Origin: Paracoccus onubensis
GTDB taxonomy: Bacteria > Pseudomonadota > Alphaproteobacteria > Rhodobacterales > Rhodobacteraceae
Assembly: GCF_003591515.1 (NCBI RefSeq)
Contig: NZ_QZCG01000006.1
Coordinates: forward strand, 62,001 to 126,000
DNA: 64,000 nucleotides
Reading direction: 5' to 3'
Shown: piece by piece, positions 1-12,446 of the stretch
Layout: each line of letters begins with the position of its first letter
Position numbering within the stretch: the stretch's first letter is position 1
Notes under the pieces: generated by a model
Database searches by the model: none
What the model was told of the DNA's origin: nothing
What the model saw: only the letters and a program-made list of their open reading frames with translations
Translations under genes and position numbers: made by a program

Positions 1-486
1 TACGAGGGGCTGCACGGCGCGGTCGTCAACGACAATGTCAACCTGGCCAAGCTGGCGGATCTGAAAATCGGGGTTGTGCCGGTGATCAATCTGGAATGGA
101 TCCAGAAGATTCACCGCGACAAGGCCAGCCGCGGCTACACGACCGAGGCCGTGACCGACACGATCCTGCGCCGGATGCATGCTTATGTGCATTGCATCTG
201 CCCGCAATTCACCGAGACGGATATCAATTTCCAACGGGTGCCCGTGGTCGATACCTCGAACCCATTCGTTGCCCGCTGGATACCGACGCCCGATGAAAGC
301 CTTGTGGTGATCCGGTTCCGCAATCCGCGCGGAATCGATTTTCCCTATCTCACCTCGATGATTCAGGGCTCGTGGATGACCCGTGCCAACTCCATCGTCG
401 TTCCCGGCCCCAAGGTGGATCTGGCGATGCAACTGATCCTGACGCCGATGATCCTGCGCCTGCGCGACGAATCCCGCCGCGCCTGA
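1..486 (+). CDS. cbbP: Phosphoribulokinase, C-terminal part (5' end outside window)
   Basis: The reading frame is open from base 1 to the TGA at 484-486 and gives about 161 residues of the C-terminal half of a proteobacterial phosphoribulokinase. Segments such as [20 protein letters not shown] and [19 protein letters not shown] are typical of the class I enzyme, which phosphorylates ribulose-5-phosphate with ATP to give ribulose-1,5-bisphosphate, the RuBisCO substrate. The catalytic N-terminal P-loop lies outside the window. It is the first visible gene of the cbb operon, and the transketolase gene starts 11 bases after its stop. Family assignment is strong from the recognisable sequence and the operon context. 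Confidence 0.93.
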   Translation, partial: YEGLHGAVVNDNVNLAKLADLKIGVVPVINLEWIQKIHRDKASRGYTTEAVTDTILRRMHAYVHCICPQFTETDINFQRVPVVDTSNPFVARWIPTPDESLVVIRFRNPRGIDFPYLTSMIQGSWMTRANSIVVPGPKVDLAMQLILTPMILRLRDESRRA

Positions 487-497
487 AGGAGGAAAAG

Positions 498-2497
498 ATG
501 AACCAGATGACCCCGATAGATACCGCGCTGGAAGCTCGCATGGCGAATGCCATCCGCGCGCTTGCCATGGATGCCGTCGAGGCGGCGAAATCCGGTCATC
601 CCGGCGCACCGATGGGAATGGCCGATGTGGCGGCGGTGCTGTTCAACCGCTTCATGCGGGTAGATCCGACCACGCATGATTGGCCCGACCGCGACCGTTT
701 CGTGATGTCGGCGGGTCATGGCTCGATGCTGGTTTATGCGATCAACCACATGCTGGGCTATGACGATATGGGCATGGACCAGATCCGCGCCTTCCGGCAG
801 ATGGGATCGCGTACGGCGGGACATCCCGAATATGGCCACGCCAAGGGAATCGAGACGACGACCGGCCCGCTGGGTCAGGGCATCACCACCGCGGTCGGGA
901 TGGCATTGGCCGAGCGTATGGCCAATGCCCGCTGGGGCGACGATCTGGTCGATCACCACACCTATGTGATCGCGGGTGATGGCTGTCTGATGGAGGGTAT
1001 CAGCCACGAGGCCATCGACCTTGCCGGGCATCTGCGTCTTGGTCGCCTGATCGTGCTATGGGACGATAATGGCATCACCATCGACGGCAATACCGACCTG
1101 TCGACCTCGACCGACCAGAAGGCGCGGTTTGCCGCTGCCGGCTGGCATGTGCAGCAGGTAGATGGTCATGACCGAGAGGCCGTGGCGGCGGCAATCGAGG
1201 CGGCCCGTGCAGATGACCGCCCATCGATGATTGCCTGCAAGACCGTGATCGGCTTTGGCGCACCGAACAAGCAAGGCAGCCATTCGGTTCACGGCGCCCC
1301 TCTTGGCGCCGAAGAGATCGCGGCCGCGCGCGAGGCGCTTGACTGGCCATATGAGCCCTTTTTCCTGCCTGATGATGTGCTGAACGGCTGGGCGGCAATT
1401 GCGTCGCACGGTGCAGAAGCACGGGCCAACTGGACAGCGCGGCTTGACTCGTCGAAAAACCGGAACGAATTCATGGCGGCACAGGGGCAGCCGAACGAAG
1501 CCGCCCTTCGCTCGGCCATAGGGGAATATTGCCACAAGCTGGTGGCCGAGCGTCCCAAGGTCGCGACCCGCAAATCCAGCGAGATGGCGCTTGAGATCGT
1601 CAACGCCACCCTGCCCAACACCATCGGCGGCAGCGCCGATCTGACCGGCTCGAACAATACCCTGACCAAGGGGATGCAGCCGATCCGTTCCGGCGACTAT
1701 TCCGGGCGCTATATCCATTACGGCATCCGCGAACATGCAATGGCGGCGGTGATGAACGGAATCGCGCTGCATGGCGGTTTCATTCCTTATGGCGGCACCT
1801 TCCTGGCCTTCGCCGATTATTCCCGTCCCGCGATCCGGCTGGGTGCATTGATGGGAGTCAGGGTGATCCATGTGATGACCCATGACAGTATCGGGCTTGG
1901 CGAAGACGGCCCCACCCATCAGCCGGTCGAACATCTGGCGGCGCTTCGTGCGATCCCCAATCTGCAGGTTTTTCGCCCCGCCGACGCGGTCGAAACCGCA
2001 GAAGCCTGGGAAATCGCTCTGCTCAGCGAAAGCACGCCCTCGGTCCTCTGTCTGTCACGGCAGAACCTGCCCGCCGTGCGTACCGAAGATGAGGGCGAGA
2101 ATCGCAGCCTGCGCGGCGCCTATGTCCTGCGCAGCACGCCGGCGCCCCGCGACGTCACGCTGATCGCGACCGGCTCCGAGGTCGAGATCGCACTTGCAGC
2201 CGCCGATCTGCTGCGGGAACAGCGCATCGACGCCGCCGTCATCTCGGCTCCCTGTTTCGAACTCTTCGCCGCACAGGACCGCGCGTATCGGCAAGGCGTA
2301 CTTTGCGACGCGCCACGCATCGGGATCGAGGCCGCTATTCGTCAGGGCTGGGATCTGATGCTGCGTCCGGAAGACGGTTTCATCGGCATGACCGGTTTCG
2401 GCGCATCCGCCCCCTCCCCCGAGCTTTACCGCCATTTCGACATCACCCCCGAGGCTGTCGCGGCCTTGGCCCGCCAACTCATCGAAGGAAAGAAATA

Positions 2498-2498
<1 letters not shown>
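498..2498 (+). CDS. cbbT: Transketolase
   Basis: A 666-residue protein, the normal full length for transketolase. It moves two-carbon ketol units between sugar phosphates with thiamine diphosphate and Mg2+, regenerating pentose phosphates in the Calvin cycle. Visible motifs are [14 protein letters not shown] (about residue 32), the MSAGHGSM loop (about 70), the ThDP-binding GDG at 160-162 followed by the DDNGITIDG metal site, and the C-terminal [14 protein letters not shown] segment. The ATG at 498 was chosen because GAAGGAGGAAA stands just upstream; the longer in-frame opening from 372 overlaps cbbP. The stop overlaps the cbbA start by one base (TAATG), so the two are translationally coupled. 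It could serve the pentose phosphate pathway as well. Confidence 0.95.
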
Positions 2499-5067
<2,569 letters not shown>

Positions 5068-5150
5068 CCCGCTGAACGATCAGTTTCACGCGCAGGGTCC
5101 GCAAAGCCGAAACCGGAATTGCACCACGCGCTTCGCGAAGGAGAATGAAC

Positions 5151-5570
5151 ATGCGTCTCACACAGGGACAATTCAGCTTTCTGCCCGATCTTTCGGATGA
5201 CGATATCCGGGTTCAGGCGCAATATGCCATCGATAACGGCTGGGCGGTTTCGGTCGAATATACCGACGACCCGCATCCCCGGAACACCTATTGGGAAATG
5301 TGGGGACATCCGATGTTCGACAACCCGGACGCCGCCGCTGTGGTCTTTGAAGTCAATGAATGCCGCAAGGAACATGGCGGCAAATATATCCGGGTGATCG
5401 CATTCGACGCCTCGCCCGGATGGGAATCGATCCGGATGAGCTTCATCGTCAACCGCCCGAAAGACGAGCCGGGATTCCGCGTCGTCCGACAGGAGGTCGA
5501 TGGCCGGGCCATCCGCTACGCCATCGAAAGCTACGCTGTCCGGGAGCCCGAGGGACAACGCTACGCCTGA
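5151..5570 (+). CDS. cbbS: RuBisCO small subunit
   Basis: A 139-residue small subunit that caps the L8S8 holoenzyme. The opening [19 protein letters not shown] and the [11 protein letters not shown] segment are typical of red-type small subunits, as is the long C-terminal extension (about residues 105-139) that forms a beta-hairpin in this clade. The ATG at 5151 was chosen because homologues begin with MR(I/L)TQG and AAGGAGAATGAAC precedes it; an in-frame ATG at 5145 would add only Met-Asn. A hairpin repeat follows 26 bases after the stop, and cbbX begins 184 bases downstream. Confidence 0.97.
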   Translation: MRLTQGQFSFLPDLSDDDIRVQAQYAIDNGWAVSVEYTDDPHPRNTYWEMWGHPMFDNPDAAAVVFEVNECRKEHGGKYIRVIAFDASPGWESIRMSFIVNRPKDEPGFRVVRQEVDGRAIRYAIESYAVREPEGQRYA

Positions 5571-5596
5571 TCGTCCCGGCGTCCCGCGAAGCCGGA

Positions 5597-5651
5597 GAGG
5601 GCTGTCTGCCCTCCCCGGACCCCTCCCGAAGGTATTTGGGCAAAGAAGAAG
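5597..5651 (+). repeat. Intergenic hairpin repeat, copy A (3' of cbbS)
   Basis: A 6-bp hairpin GAGGGC-TGTCT-GCCCTC (5597-5613) is followed by CTCCCGAAGGTATTTGGGCA and then AAGAAGAAG. A related element with the same layout sits 3' of the sufT-like gene (8695-8760, opposite strand); there the hairpin stem is GGGGGC/GCCCCC, so the stem changes are compensated. From memory, similar strings recur in Rhodobacteraceae intergenic regions. It may attenuate transcription or stabilise mRNA between cbbS and cbbX; no T-run follows directly. Confidence 0.6.
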
Positions 5652-5754
5652 TTATGAGTTCGGGCAGGTTCCGCTTCGAACTCATCCGGTTTCGGGCGGC
5701 GGTTTCCCCCTGCCGTCGCCCGAATTGATCCCTTTTCTCTGCAAGAGGTCCGTG

Positions 5755-6687
5755 ATGAACGATCAAAACGATATCGAGAAACCCACCACGGTCGATCTGG
5801 CCGCCGCCTTCGAGGAAAGCGGCGTGCGCGACATCCTGCAGGAACTGGATGAAACCATGATCGGCCTTGCGCCGGTCAAGCAGCGCATTCGTGAAACCGC
5901 CGCGCTTCTGCTGGTGGACCGGGCGCGGCAGCAGATGGGATTGAGCAGCGAGACCCCGACCCTGCATATGAGCTTTACCGGCAATCCCGGTACCGGCAAG
6001 ACCACCGTAGCCCTGAAAATGGCCGATCTGCTGCATCGTCTGGGCTATGTGCGCAAAGGCCATCTGGTCACCGTCACCCGTGACGATCTGGTGGGGCAAT
6101 ATATCGGCCATACCGCGCCAAAGACCAAGGAGGTTCTGAAGAAGGCGATGGGCGGCGTCTTGTTCATCGATGAAGCCTATTACCTTTACCGGCCGGAAAA
6201 TGAACGGGATTACGGGCAGGAAGCCATCGAGATCCTGTTGCAGGTGATGGAAAACAACCGCGACGATCTGGTTGTGATCATGGCCGGCTATGCTGACCGG
6301 ATGGACCGTTTCTTCAACGCCAACCCCGGCTTTCGGTCACGTATGGCACATCACATCGAGTTTCCCGATTATACCGACGCGGAACTGGACCAGATCGCCG
6401 CAGTGATGCTGAACGGATTGGGGTATCGCTTTGATCAAGGCGGGGAAAAGGCCATGGCTGAATATATCCGGCTACGTCGCGCCCAGCCGCATTTCGCCAA
6501 TGCCCGCTCGGTCCGCAATGCCCTGGATCGGGCGCGGCTGCGGCAGGCGAACCGGCTGTTCAACGAGGCCAAGGGGCCACTGGATGCCCGGGCGCTATCA
6601 ACCATCTCGGAACCGGATATCAGGATGAGCCGGGTCTTTCAGGGCGGGTTGGATGTGGATCGCAAGCCCGTCGCCGGCGCGGCATGA
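5755..6687 (+). CDS. cbbX: Red-type RuBisCO activase CbbX
   Basis: A 310-residue AAA+ ATPase that remodels inhibited red-type RuBisCO by engaging the large-subunit C-terminus and releasing tight-binding sugar phosphates. The Walker A motif GNPGTGKT is at residues 76-83, Walker B LFIDEA with Asp139-Glu140, and the pore-loop-like QYIGHT motif near residue 119. The conserved start context and the [14 protein letters not shown] segment match CbbX proteins. The ATG at 5755 follows GCAAGAGGTCCG. The gene overlaps cbbY by four bases (ATGA), which indicates translational coupling. CbbX is allosterically activated by ribulose-1,5-bisphosphate in studied relatives. Confidence 0.96.
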   Translation: MNDQNDIEKPTTVDLAAAFEESGVRDILQELDETMIGLAPVKQRIRETAALLLVDRARQQMGLSSETPTLHMSFTGNPGTGKTTVALKMADLLHRLGYVRKGHLVTVTRDDLVGQYIGHTAPKTKEVLKKAMGGVLFIDEAYYLYRPENERDYGQEAIEILLQVMENNRDDLVVIMAGYADRMDRFFNANPGFRSRMAHHIEFPDYTDAELDQIAAVMLNGLGYRFDQGGEKAMAEYIRLRRAQPHFANARSVRNALDRARLRQANRLFNEAKGPLDARALSTISEPDIRMSRVFQGGLDVDRKPVAGAA

Positions 6688-7385
6688 CGCTGCGCGCCCT
6701 GATCTTCGATGTGGATGGCACGCTGGCCGAAACCGAAGAAGCGCATCGCCACGCCTTTAACGAGGCTTTCGCCACGGCAGGCCTGGACTGGCACTGGTCA
6801 GTCGCCGATTATACCCGTCTTCTGGGCACGACCGGGGGAAAGGAACGGATCCGCCGCTACCGTGACGAAATCGGCGCGACGCTACCCCTGGACGACCAGA
6901 TTGCCGCGCTGCATTCCGACAAAACCGCGCGCTATGCGAGGAGTTTGCAAGGCGGAGCGCTGGAACTGCGCCCCGGTATCCGGGACCTGATCGATACAGG
7001 CCGCAAGGCCGGATTGAAAATCGCCGTCGCCACGACCACCAACCGCCGCAATGTGGAGGCATTATGCCTGAATTGCTGGAGGACAAGTGCGGAGCTTCTA
7101 TTCGATGCGATCGCCGCGGGGGATGAGGTTGCGGAAAAGAAACCATCCCCGGATGTTTATCTGCTTGCGCTTGCCCGGCTTGGCGTTGAGGCCACACAGG
7201 CGATCGCCTTCGAGGACAGTCTCCCGGGCCTGGATGCGGCTTTGGCTGCGGGATTGCGTTGCATGGTGACACCCTCAGCTTATACGAGACATCAGGATTT
7301 CAGCGATGCCACCTTGCGCGCCCATGATCTGACCCGGGCGGAACTGCCCGAATCGCTTGCATATCTGTTTGAAAATCAGTCCTGA
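6684..7385 (+). CDS. cbbY: HAD-family phosphatase CbbY (xylulose-1,5-bisphosphate phosphatase type)
   Basis: A 233-residue haloacid dehalogenase-fold phosphatase. CbbY homologues dephosphorylate xylulose-1,5-bisphosphate, a misfire product that inhibits RuBisCO. Motif [11 protein letters not shown] has the nucleophile Asp9 and acid/base Asp11, motif II is VATTTN, motif III is the Lys in EKKPSPDVY, and motif IV is [11 protein letters not shown]. The cap domain occupies roughly residues 16-85. Its ATG lies within the end of cbbX. A phosphoglycolate phosphatase gene (cbbZ), which follows cbbY in some relatives, is absent; the next gene is convergent tpiA. Confidence 0.93.
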   Translation: MTLRALIFDVDGTLAETEEAHRHAFNEAFATAGLDWHWSVADYTRLLGTTGGKERIRRYRDEIGATLPLDDQIAALHSDKTARYARSLQGGALELRPGIRDLIDTGRKAGLKIAVATTTNRRNVEALCLNCWRTSAELLFDAIAAGDEVAEKKPSPDVYLLALARLGVEATQAIAFEDSLPGLDAALAAGLRCMVTPSAYTRHQDFSDATLRAHDLTRAELPESLAYLFENQS

Positions 7386-7406
7386 TTCCAACAGGCCAGA
7401 ACCAGT

Positions 7407-8156
7407 TCAACCAGCCGCTTCCAGCGCGGCGACGATTCCACCGAAATCCGCCGCCTTCAGGCTCGCGCCACCGACCAGGGCACCGTCGACATTCGGAATG
7501 GCAAATATCTCCGCGGCATTCGCGGGCTTGACACTGCCGCCGTAAAGCAGCCGCAGATTGACGGCATCGCCTGTGCGCCCGTCAAGTTGTCCCCGGATGA
7601 AGCCATGCACTTCGGCTATCTGCTCATTGGTCGGCGTGCGGCCCGTCCCGATCGCCCAGACCGGTTCATAGGCGATGACGGTATTCGCGGAATCGCTTCT
7701 TTCGGGCAGCGATCCGGCGATCTGCTCGCCGATCACGGACAGGGTTTCGCCCGCATCTCGCTGTGCCTCGGTTTCGCCCACACAAATTATCGCGATCAAC
7801 CCCGCCTGATGCGCGGCAGCAGCCTTGGCGGCCACATCGGCATTCGTCTCGCCATGGTCCGCGCGCCTTTCGGAATGGCCAAGGATCACGTATTCCGCGC
7901 CGGCATCCCGCAACTGCACTGCCGAGATATCGCCCGTATGCGCCCCGGATTCCTTCGCATGGCAATCCTGTCCGCCCACCGTCAGGGCATGGGCCTGCGC
8001 GCTTGCCGCCATCGGATGAATGAGCAGGGCCGGAGGGCAGATCAGCATATCGCAACCCGGGTCCGGATGCGCCTTGCAAAGCTGGTCGATCTCGGACAGC
8101 GACGCCAGATCGCCATTCATCTTCCAGTTTCCTGCAGCCAGTTTGCGCGGTGCCAT
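7407..8156 (-). CDS. tpiA: Triosephosphate isomerase
   Basis: A 249-residue TIM-barrel enzyme that interconverts dihydroxyacetone phosphate and glyceraldehyde-3-phosphate. Catalytic residues are all visible: Lys12 in NWKMNG, His94 in LGHSERR, Glu164 in [11 protein letters not shown], and the phosphate-gripping LYGGSVKP and [10 protein letters not shown] near the end. It faces the cbb operon with only 21 bases between the two stops. An AGGAGGATC ribosome-binding site precedes the start. It links glycolysis and the Calvin cycle, but the opposite strand shows it is not part of the cbb transcript. Confidence 0.97.
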   Translation of the reverse strand: MAPRKLAAGNWKMNGDLASLSEIDQLCKAHPDPGCDMLICPPALLIHPMAASAQAHALTVGGQDCHAKESGAHTGDISAVQLRDAGAEYVILGHSERRADHGETNADVAAKAAAAHQAGLIAIICVGETEAQRDAGETLSVIGEQIAGSLPERSDSANTVIAYEPVWAIGTGRTPTNEQIAEVHGFIRGQLDGRTGDAVNLRLLYGGSVKPANAAEIFAIPNVDGALVGGASLKAADFGGIVAALEAAG

Positions 8157-8250
8157 ATGATCCTCCTATCCGTTTCTGGCCCCGGATTAAGGATAATGGC
8201 GTCCCGGCGCAATCGTCATAGCGCCGGTATCAGCCGGAATAACGAAGAGA

Positions 8251-8622
8251 TTACAGTTCGGCGCGACTGCCTTCCAAAGGCTCGAACCGGACCGACTCCC
8301 CACAACCGCAACTGTCGGTAACATTCGGATTGCGGAATTTGAAGCCGGATTCCAGCAGACCGGTTTCATAATCGATTTCGGTTCCGAACAGGAACATCTG
8401 TGCCATGGGCGCGATCATCACCCGCGCCCCGCCCTGTTCAACGACCTCTTCGTTGGTATTGGGCGTATCGGCCAATTCCATCGTATATTCCATGCCCGCG
8501 CATCCGCCCTTTTTCAGGCCGATCCGCAAACCATAAGCGTTCTTGCCCGCCATCAGCCGGGCGATCTGCTTCTCGGCGGCGGGCGTGATCGTGACCGGAG
8601 ATGATCCGGGAATGCCAAACAT
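8251..8622 (-). CDS. A-type iron-sulfur carrier (SufA/ErpA/HesB family)
   Basis: A 123-residue HesB/IscA-type protein that carries iron-sulfur clusters to apoproteins. The three conserved cysteines are visible: one in KKGGCAGMEY (about residue 41) and the pair in SCGCGES near residue 105. Its opening ITPAAEKQIARLM is the usual family start. It lies 164 bases downstream, on the same strand, of a DUF59/SufT-like gene, so both probably belong to the SUF cluster-assembly set. I cannot separate SufA from ErpA by sequence alone, hence no gene symbol. Confidence 0.9.
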   Translation of the reverse strand: MFGIPGSSPVTITPAAEKQIARLMAGKNAYGLRIGLKKGGCAGMEYTMELADTPNTNEEVVEQGGARVMIAPMAQMFLFGTEIDYETGLLESGFKFRNPNVTDSCGCGESVRFEPLEGSRAEL

Positions 8623-8694
8623 GATCGAACCTTCCTGACTCGGTTACTCCAAAGATAGGCCCCCTGCCCGCTCATCTCAAGATCCCACGAGCAG

Positions 8695-8760
8695 CTTCTC
8701 TTTTGCGGCAATACCTTCGGGGGAGTCGCCCGGAACGGGCGGCGGGGGCGGACAGCCCCC
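8695..8760 (-). repeat. Intergenic hairpin repeat, copy B (3' of the sufT-like gene)
   Basis: Read on the minus strand, the hairpin GGGGGC-TGTCC-GCCCCC (8760-8744) is followed by a second hairpin, CGCCCG-TTC-CGGGCG (8741-8727), and then CTCCCCCGAAGGTATTGCCG and AAAAGAGAAG. The first hairpin and the CTCCC(C)CGAAGGTATT tail match copy A after cbbS in order and orientation, both immediately 3' of a gene. On the plus strand hairpin one is followed by TTTTT (8761-8765), so it looks like a terminator in that direction, although no plus-strand gene ends here. Confidence 0.6.
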
Positions 8761-8786
8761 TTTTTCACGAGCTGAACGGCGGAAAA

Positions 8787-9143
8787 TCACATGAAGCCAA
8801 GTTCCAGCCGCGCTTCGTCGGACATCATGTCCATGCCCCATTGCGGCTGAAAGGTCATCTCGACATCAACCTGCTTGACTCCCGGCAAAGGCTCTACCGC
8901 GTCGGCCACCCAACCCGGCATTTCACCTGCGACCGGACAGCCCGGCGCGGTCAGGGTCATGATGATCCGGACGTCGTTCGAGTCGTTGATATCAACCGTA
9001 TAGATCAGCCCCAGATCATAGATATTCACCGGGATCTCGGGGTCATAAACGGTCTTGCAGGCCTCGACCACCGAGTCATATAGCGGGTGATCGGTGCTTG
9101 AGGGCGCGATCAGCGGCTCTCCTTCCATCATCGATTCTGTCAT
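8787..9143 (-). CDS. DUF59/MIP18-family iron-sulfur assembly protein (SufT-like)
   Basis: A 118-residue MIP18-like protein. The core matches the family: [20 protein letters not shown], then the [14 protein letters not shown] motif with its conserved cysteine, then [20 protein letters not shown] at the C-terminus. Members such as SufT and YitW assist iron-sulfur cluster maturation. It sits upstream of an A-type carrier on the same strand, which supports a role in Fe-S assembly. The start at 9143 gives [11 protein letters not shown]; a Met at codon 5 or 6 is possible. Confidence 0.88.
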   Translation of the reverse strand: MTESMMEGEPLIAPSSTDHPLYDSVVEACKTVYDPEIPVNIYDLGLIYTVDINDSNDVRIIMTLTAPGCPVAGEMPGWVADAVEPLPGVKQVDVEMTFQPQWGMDMMSDEARLELGFM

Positions 9144-9269
9144 ATCGCGTTCCTGTCAATTTCACTTGGATATATAGGGTACCGGAAGGCGTGGGTCCAG
9201 TCCGGCCAGCGTTGCCTCTGCCAGGTAAACGGGCTATGGGCATGCGGTTCCATGAGCAGGCCCAAGAAC

Positions 9270-10400
9270 ATGTCCGACCGATTTTCCTTTGCCGTGAACG
9301 CCCGTGACGGACAGGCGCGCACGGGTGTCCTCCAGACAATGCGGGGCGATATCCGCACGCCTGCCTTCATGCCCGTGGGAACTGCCGCGACCGTCAAGGC
9401 GATGCTGCCGGAATCGGTGCGTGAGACCGGCGCGGATATTCTGCTGGGAAATACCTATCATCTGATGCTGCGACCGGGCGCCGAGCGGATCGCGCGATTT
9501 GGCGGGCTTCACGATTTCATGAACTGGCAGCACCCCATCCTGACCGATTCGGGCGGCTTTCAGGTGATGAGCCTTGGCCCCCTGCGAAAACTGACCGAGG
9601 AAGGCGTGACCTTTGCCAGTCATATCGATGGTTCCCGCCACGAATTGACGCCCGAGCGCAGCATGGAAATCCAGCGGTTGCTTGGCTCGGATATCGTCAT
9701 GGCCTTCGATGAATGTCCCGCCCTGCCCGCGACCGAGGAAAGCGTGGCGGATTCCATGCGCCGCTCGATGAGATGGGCGCAGCGGTCCCGCGACGCTTTC
9801 GGAGATCGACCGGGCCATGCGCTGTTCGGCATCATGCAGGGCGGCGTCACCCGCGAATTGCGCGAGGAATCGGCGCAGGCCCTGACCGGGATCGGCTTCG
9901 ACGGCTATGCCATCGGCGGGCTTGCCGTGGGTGAGGGGCAAGAGGCGATGTTCGGTGTTCTGGATTACGCCCCCGGCCTGTTGCCGCAGGACAAGCCGCG
10001 CTATCTGATGGGTGTGGGCAAACCGGATGATATCGTGGGGGCCGTTCAACGCGGGGTCGACATGATGGATTGTGTCCTGCCCTCGCGTTCGGGACGGACC
10101 GGGCAGGCATGGACGCGGCGCGGACAGCTCAATATCAAGAATGCCCGGCATCAGGACGACCCGCGCCCATTGGATGAAGACTGCACCTGCCCTGCCTGCC
10201 GCAGCTATTCCCGTGCCTATCTGCACCATGTCTTCCGCGCCGGAGAGATGATTTCGGGCATGCTGCTGACATGGCACAACCTGCATTATTATCAGGATCT
10301 CATGGGCGGTCTGCGCGATGCAATCAGCCAGGGACGACTGAATGATTTCATCGCGGATTTCCACGCGATGCGCGCGGGGGGCGATATCCCCCCGCTTTGA
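9270..10400 (+). CDS. tgt: Queuine tRNA-ribosyltransferase
   Basis: A 376-residue tRNA-guanine transglycosylase that swaps guanine-34 for preQ1 in tRNAs with GUN anticodons. Visible are the [12 protein letters not shown] motif with the base-recognising Asp, [24 protein letters not shown], and the zinc site [11 protein letters not shown] followed by the ligand His in LLTWHN. The ATG at 9270 (MSDRFSF) matches the usual start of homologues; an upstream in-frame ATG at 9252 would add six residues. It is monocistronic here, convergent with the DUF2189-like gene. queA is not adjacent. Confidence 0.95.
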   Translation: MSDRFSFAVNARDGQARTGVLQTMRGDIRTPAFMPVGTAATVKAMLPESVRETGADILLGNTYHLMLRPGAERIARFGGLHDFMNWQHPILTDSGGFQVMSLGPLRKLTEEGVTFASHIDGSRHELTPERSMEIQRLLGSDIVMAFDECPALPATEESVADSMRRSMRWAQRSRDAFGDRPGHALFGIMQGGVTRELREESAQALTGIGFDGYAIGGLAVGEGQEAMFGVLDYAPGLLPQDKPRYLMGVGKPDDIVGAVQRGVDMMDCVLPSRSGRTGQAWTRRGQLNIKNARHQDDPRPLDEDCTCPACRSYSRAYLHHVFRAGEMISGMLLTWHNLHYYQDLMGGLRDAISQGRLNDFIADFHAMRAGGDIPPL

Positions 10401-10421
10401 TCATGATCGCTTTCCGTCCGC

Positions 10422-11279
10422 TCAGGTGACGGCCTTGCGATACAGATGCCATGTCGCATGCCCAAGAATGGGCAGGACGACCATCAATCCCAGCAATGCC
10501 GGGATCGACCCTATCGTCAGCGATATGGCGACGATCAGCCCCCATACCATGGCCGGAACCGGGTTTTCGCTCACCACATGCAAAGAGGTCGCGATGGCAA
10601 CCGGGACGCCGACCCTGCGCTCCAGCAGGAGCGGGAAGGAGACGATGCTGATCATCAGTACGACAAGCGCAAAGACGAACCCGACCGCCATTCCCACGAT
10701 CATCATGGCCGAGCCAGCAGGCGTTCCGAAGACATCGGCCAGAAAACTTCCCATACTTGCGGGCGGCCATGTCCCGATGGTCATCAGATAGATGATATGT
10801 GCCGCCCCCAGCCATGCGGCGAACAGCGCGAAACACATGACGGCAAGCACCAGAATTGCTCCGATATTCGGCGAACGGATCACCTCGAATATCGCAAGCC
10901 AATTCGTCTCCTGACCCGCTTCACGGCGCCTGCTCATTTCATACATTCCGACCGACGCCACGGGGCCAAGCAAGGCAAAGCCCGTGATCAGTGGAACGAT
11001 CAGGTGAACCAGATTGCCCTGAAACGCCATGACGGCAAGGCAGATGCCGATGATCGGGTAAAGTGTGCAGACAGCGATCAAATCAGATCGGAATGTCTTG
11101 AAATCATCGTAGCCCTGCGCAAGCGCGTCACGCAAATCCTGCAGTGACAAACTATTGACGATGGGCAGTTCCCGCTCTTCTTCGCCGCTGACCGTCCGCG
11201 CCATATCGCCAACATGCGAGAATGAGGCGGATATGTGGCGTACTGCCCAAGAAACCGGGTTCCCAATGGTTTGATCCAT
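10422..11279 (-). CDS. DUF2189-like integral membrane protein
   Basis: A 285-residue polytopic membrane protein with about six hydrophobic segments, roughly at residues 70-95, 100-120, 145-170, 190-215, 240-260 and 265-280. The pattern of a soluble N-terminus (LSLQDLRDALAQGYDDF), then YPIIGICLAVMAF and paired helices, matches DUF2189 proteins, which are common in Rhodobacteraceae and have no assigned function. The start at 11279 (MDQTIGNP) is supported by GGGAGG seven bases upstream; a longer opening from 11330 overruns that site. It is convergent with tgt and divergent from the nucleoside hydrolase. A transporter or stress-related role is only a guess. Confidence 0.8.
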   Translation of the reverse strand: MDQTIGNPVSWAVRHISASFSHVGDMARTVSGEEERELPIVNSLSLQDLRDALAQGYDDFKTFRSDLIAVCTLYPIIGICLAVMAFQGNLVHLIVPLITGFALLGPVASVGMYEMSRRREAGQETNWLAIFEVIRSPNIGAILVLAVMCFALFAAWLGAAHIIYLMTIGTWPPASMGSFLADVFGTPAGSAMMIVGMAVGFVFALVVLMISIVSFPLLLERRVGVPVAIATSLHVVSENPVPAMVWGLIVAISLTIGSIPALLGLMVVLPILGHATWHLYRKAVT

Positions 11280-11483
11280 GCCGAAGCCTCCCTTTTTCAA
11301 AGCCGACGGGCTCGGGATATGCGGAGACACGCGGTTATTCCGGCAATCTCAAGCCCGGATATCAACAGTATAGCAGAAAAACCACAAATTCCGGATCACG
11401 TTTTCCGTATTCGCCCGTCGCGGTTTTCCGGTTGCACCCATTCGCCCCGCAGCGCAGATTTACGCGCAACCACGGGAGCAGCC

Positions 11484-12422
11484 ATGACACAGAAAATCAT
11501 CATCGATACGGATCCCGGTCAGGATGACGCCGTTGCGATCCTGCTGGCGCTGGCAAGCTCGGAACTGGACCTGTTGGGAATTACCGCCGTCGCGGGCAAT
11601 GTGCCCCTGAACCTGACCGAATTGAACGCCCGCAAGATCCTTGAACTGGCGGGACGGCAGGAAATTCCGGTCTTCGCGGGTTGCGACGCGCCGCTTACCC
11701 GCAAACTGGTGACGGCCGAATATGTCCATGGCAAGACCGGCCTCGACGGAATCGAGCTTCCCATGCCGGCGATGCAGCTGCAATCGGTCCATGCCGTGGA
11801 TTTCATCATCGACTGCCTGCGACAGCACCCTGAAGGCAGTATCACGCTGGTACCCATCGGGCCGCTGACCAATATTGCCACCGCTTTCCAGAAGGCCCCC
11901 GATATCGTCTCTCGCGTGAAACAGATCGTCCTGATGGGCGGCGCCTATTTCGAAGTGGGAAACATCACCCCGGCGGCAGAGTTCAATATCTATGTTGATC
12001 CTGAAGCCGCCAGCATCGTCTTTGCGTCAGGCGCGCCGCTGGTCGTACTGCCTCTGGATGTGACGCATGAAGCATTGACCTCGCGCGGGTGGGTCGAGGC
12101 GATGCGCGCCCTGCCCAATCGCTGTGGCCCTGCCGTGGCCAGCTGGACCGATTTCTTCGAGCGCTACGATCGCGAGAAATACGGCAGCGAAGGGGCTCCG
12201 TTACATGATCCCTGCACGATCGCATGGCTGCTTCGCCCCGAACTCTTCGAAGGCAGGCAGATCAATGTGGAGATCGAGACCCAGGGGGAATTCACGACGG
12301 GCATGATGGTTGCGGATTGGTGGCGGGTCAGCGAACGCCCGGCGAATGCGCTGTTCATCCGGCATGTGGATCGTGACGGTCTGTTTGCTCTGCTCAGCGA
12401 AAAAATCGCTTTGTTGCCATAG
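11484..12422 (+). CDS. Inosine-uridine-preferring nucleoside hydrolase
   Basis: A 312-residue hydrolase of the IunH/RihA family that cleaves ribonucleosides into base and ribose. The Ca2+-binding signature DTDPGQDDA is at residues 8-16, and IVLMGGAYFEVGNITPAAEFNIYVDPEAA carries the second metal/ribose-contact region in the expected order (split over the conserved VLMGG and EFNIYVDPEA blocks). A conserved HDPCTIAWLL block follows near residue 238. The ATG at 11484 follows GGGAGCAGCC. It interrupts the synteny expected after ompH and faces it convergently with 24 bases between stops. Likely a salvage enzyme; substrate preference is not readable. Confidence 0.92.
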   Translation: MTQKIIIDTDPGQDDAVAILLALASSELDLLGITAVAGNVPLNLTELNARKILELAGRQEIPVFAGCDAPLTRKLVTAEYVHGKTGLDGIELPMPAMQLQSVHAVDFIIDCLRQHPEGSITLVPIGPLTNIATAFQKAPDIVSRVKQIVLMGGAYFEVGNITPAAEFNIYVDPEAASIVFASGAPLVVLPLDVTHEALTSRGWVEAMRALPNRCGPAVASWTDFFERYDREKYGSEGAPLHDPCTIAWLLRPELFEGRQINVEIETQGEFTTGMMVADWWRVSERPANALFIRHVDRDGLFALLSEKIALLP

Positions 12423-12446
12423 GATAGCCGGAATACCTGATCCTGT

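Noticed and set aside
363..1031. Long open frame on the minus strand opposite the transketolase gene
   Set aside because: It is the antisense of a clear gene; GC-rich third positions keep such frames open, and the translation shows no family residues. The same applies to other long antisense frames such as 2426-3583, 3610-4842 and 42283-43548.
8744..8765. Plus-strand terminator (GC hairpin plus TTTTT)
   Set aside because: No plus-strand gene ends upstream, since both flanking genes are on the minus strand; the hairpin is part of the repeat described as copy B.
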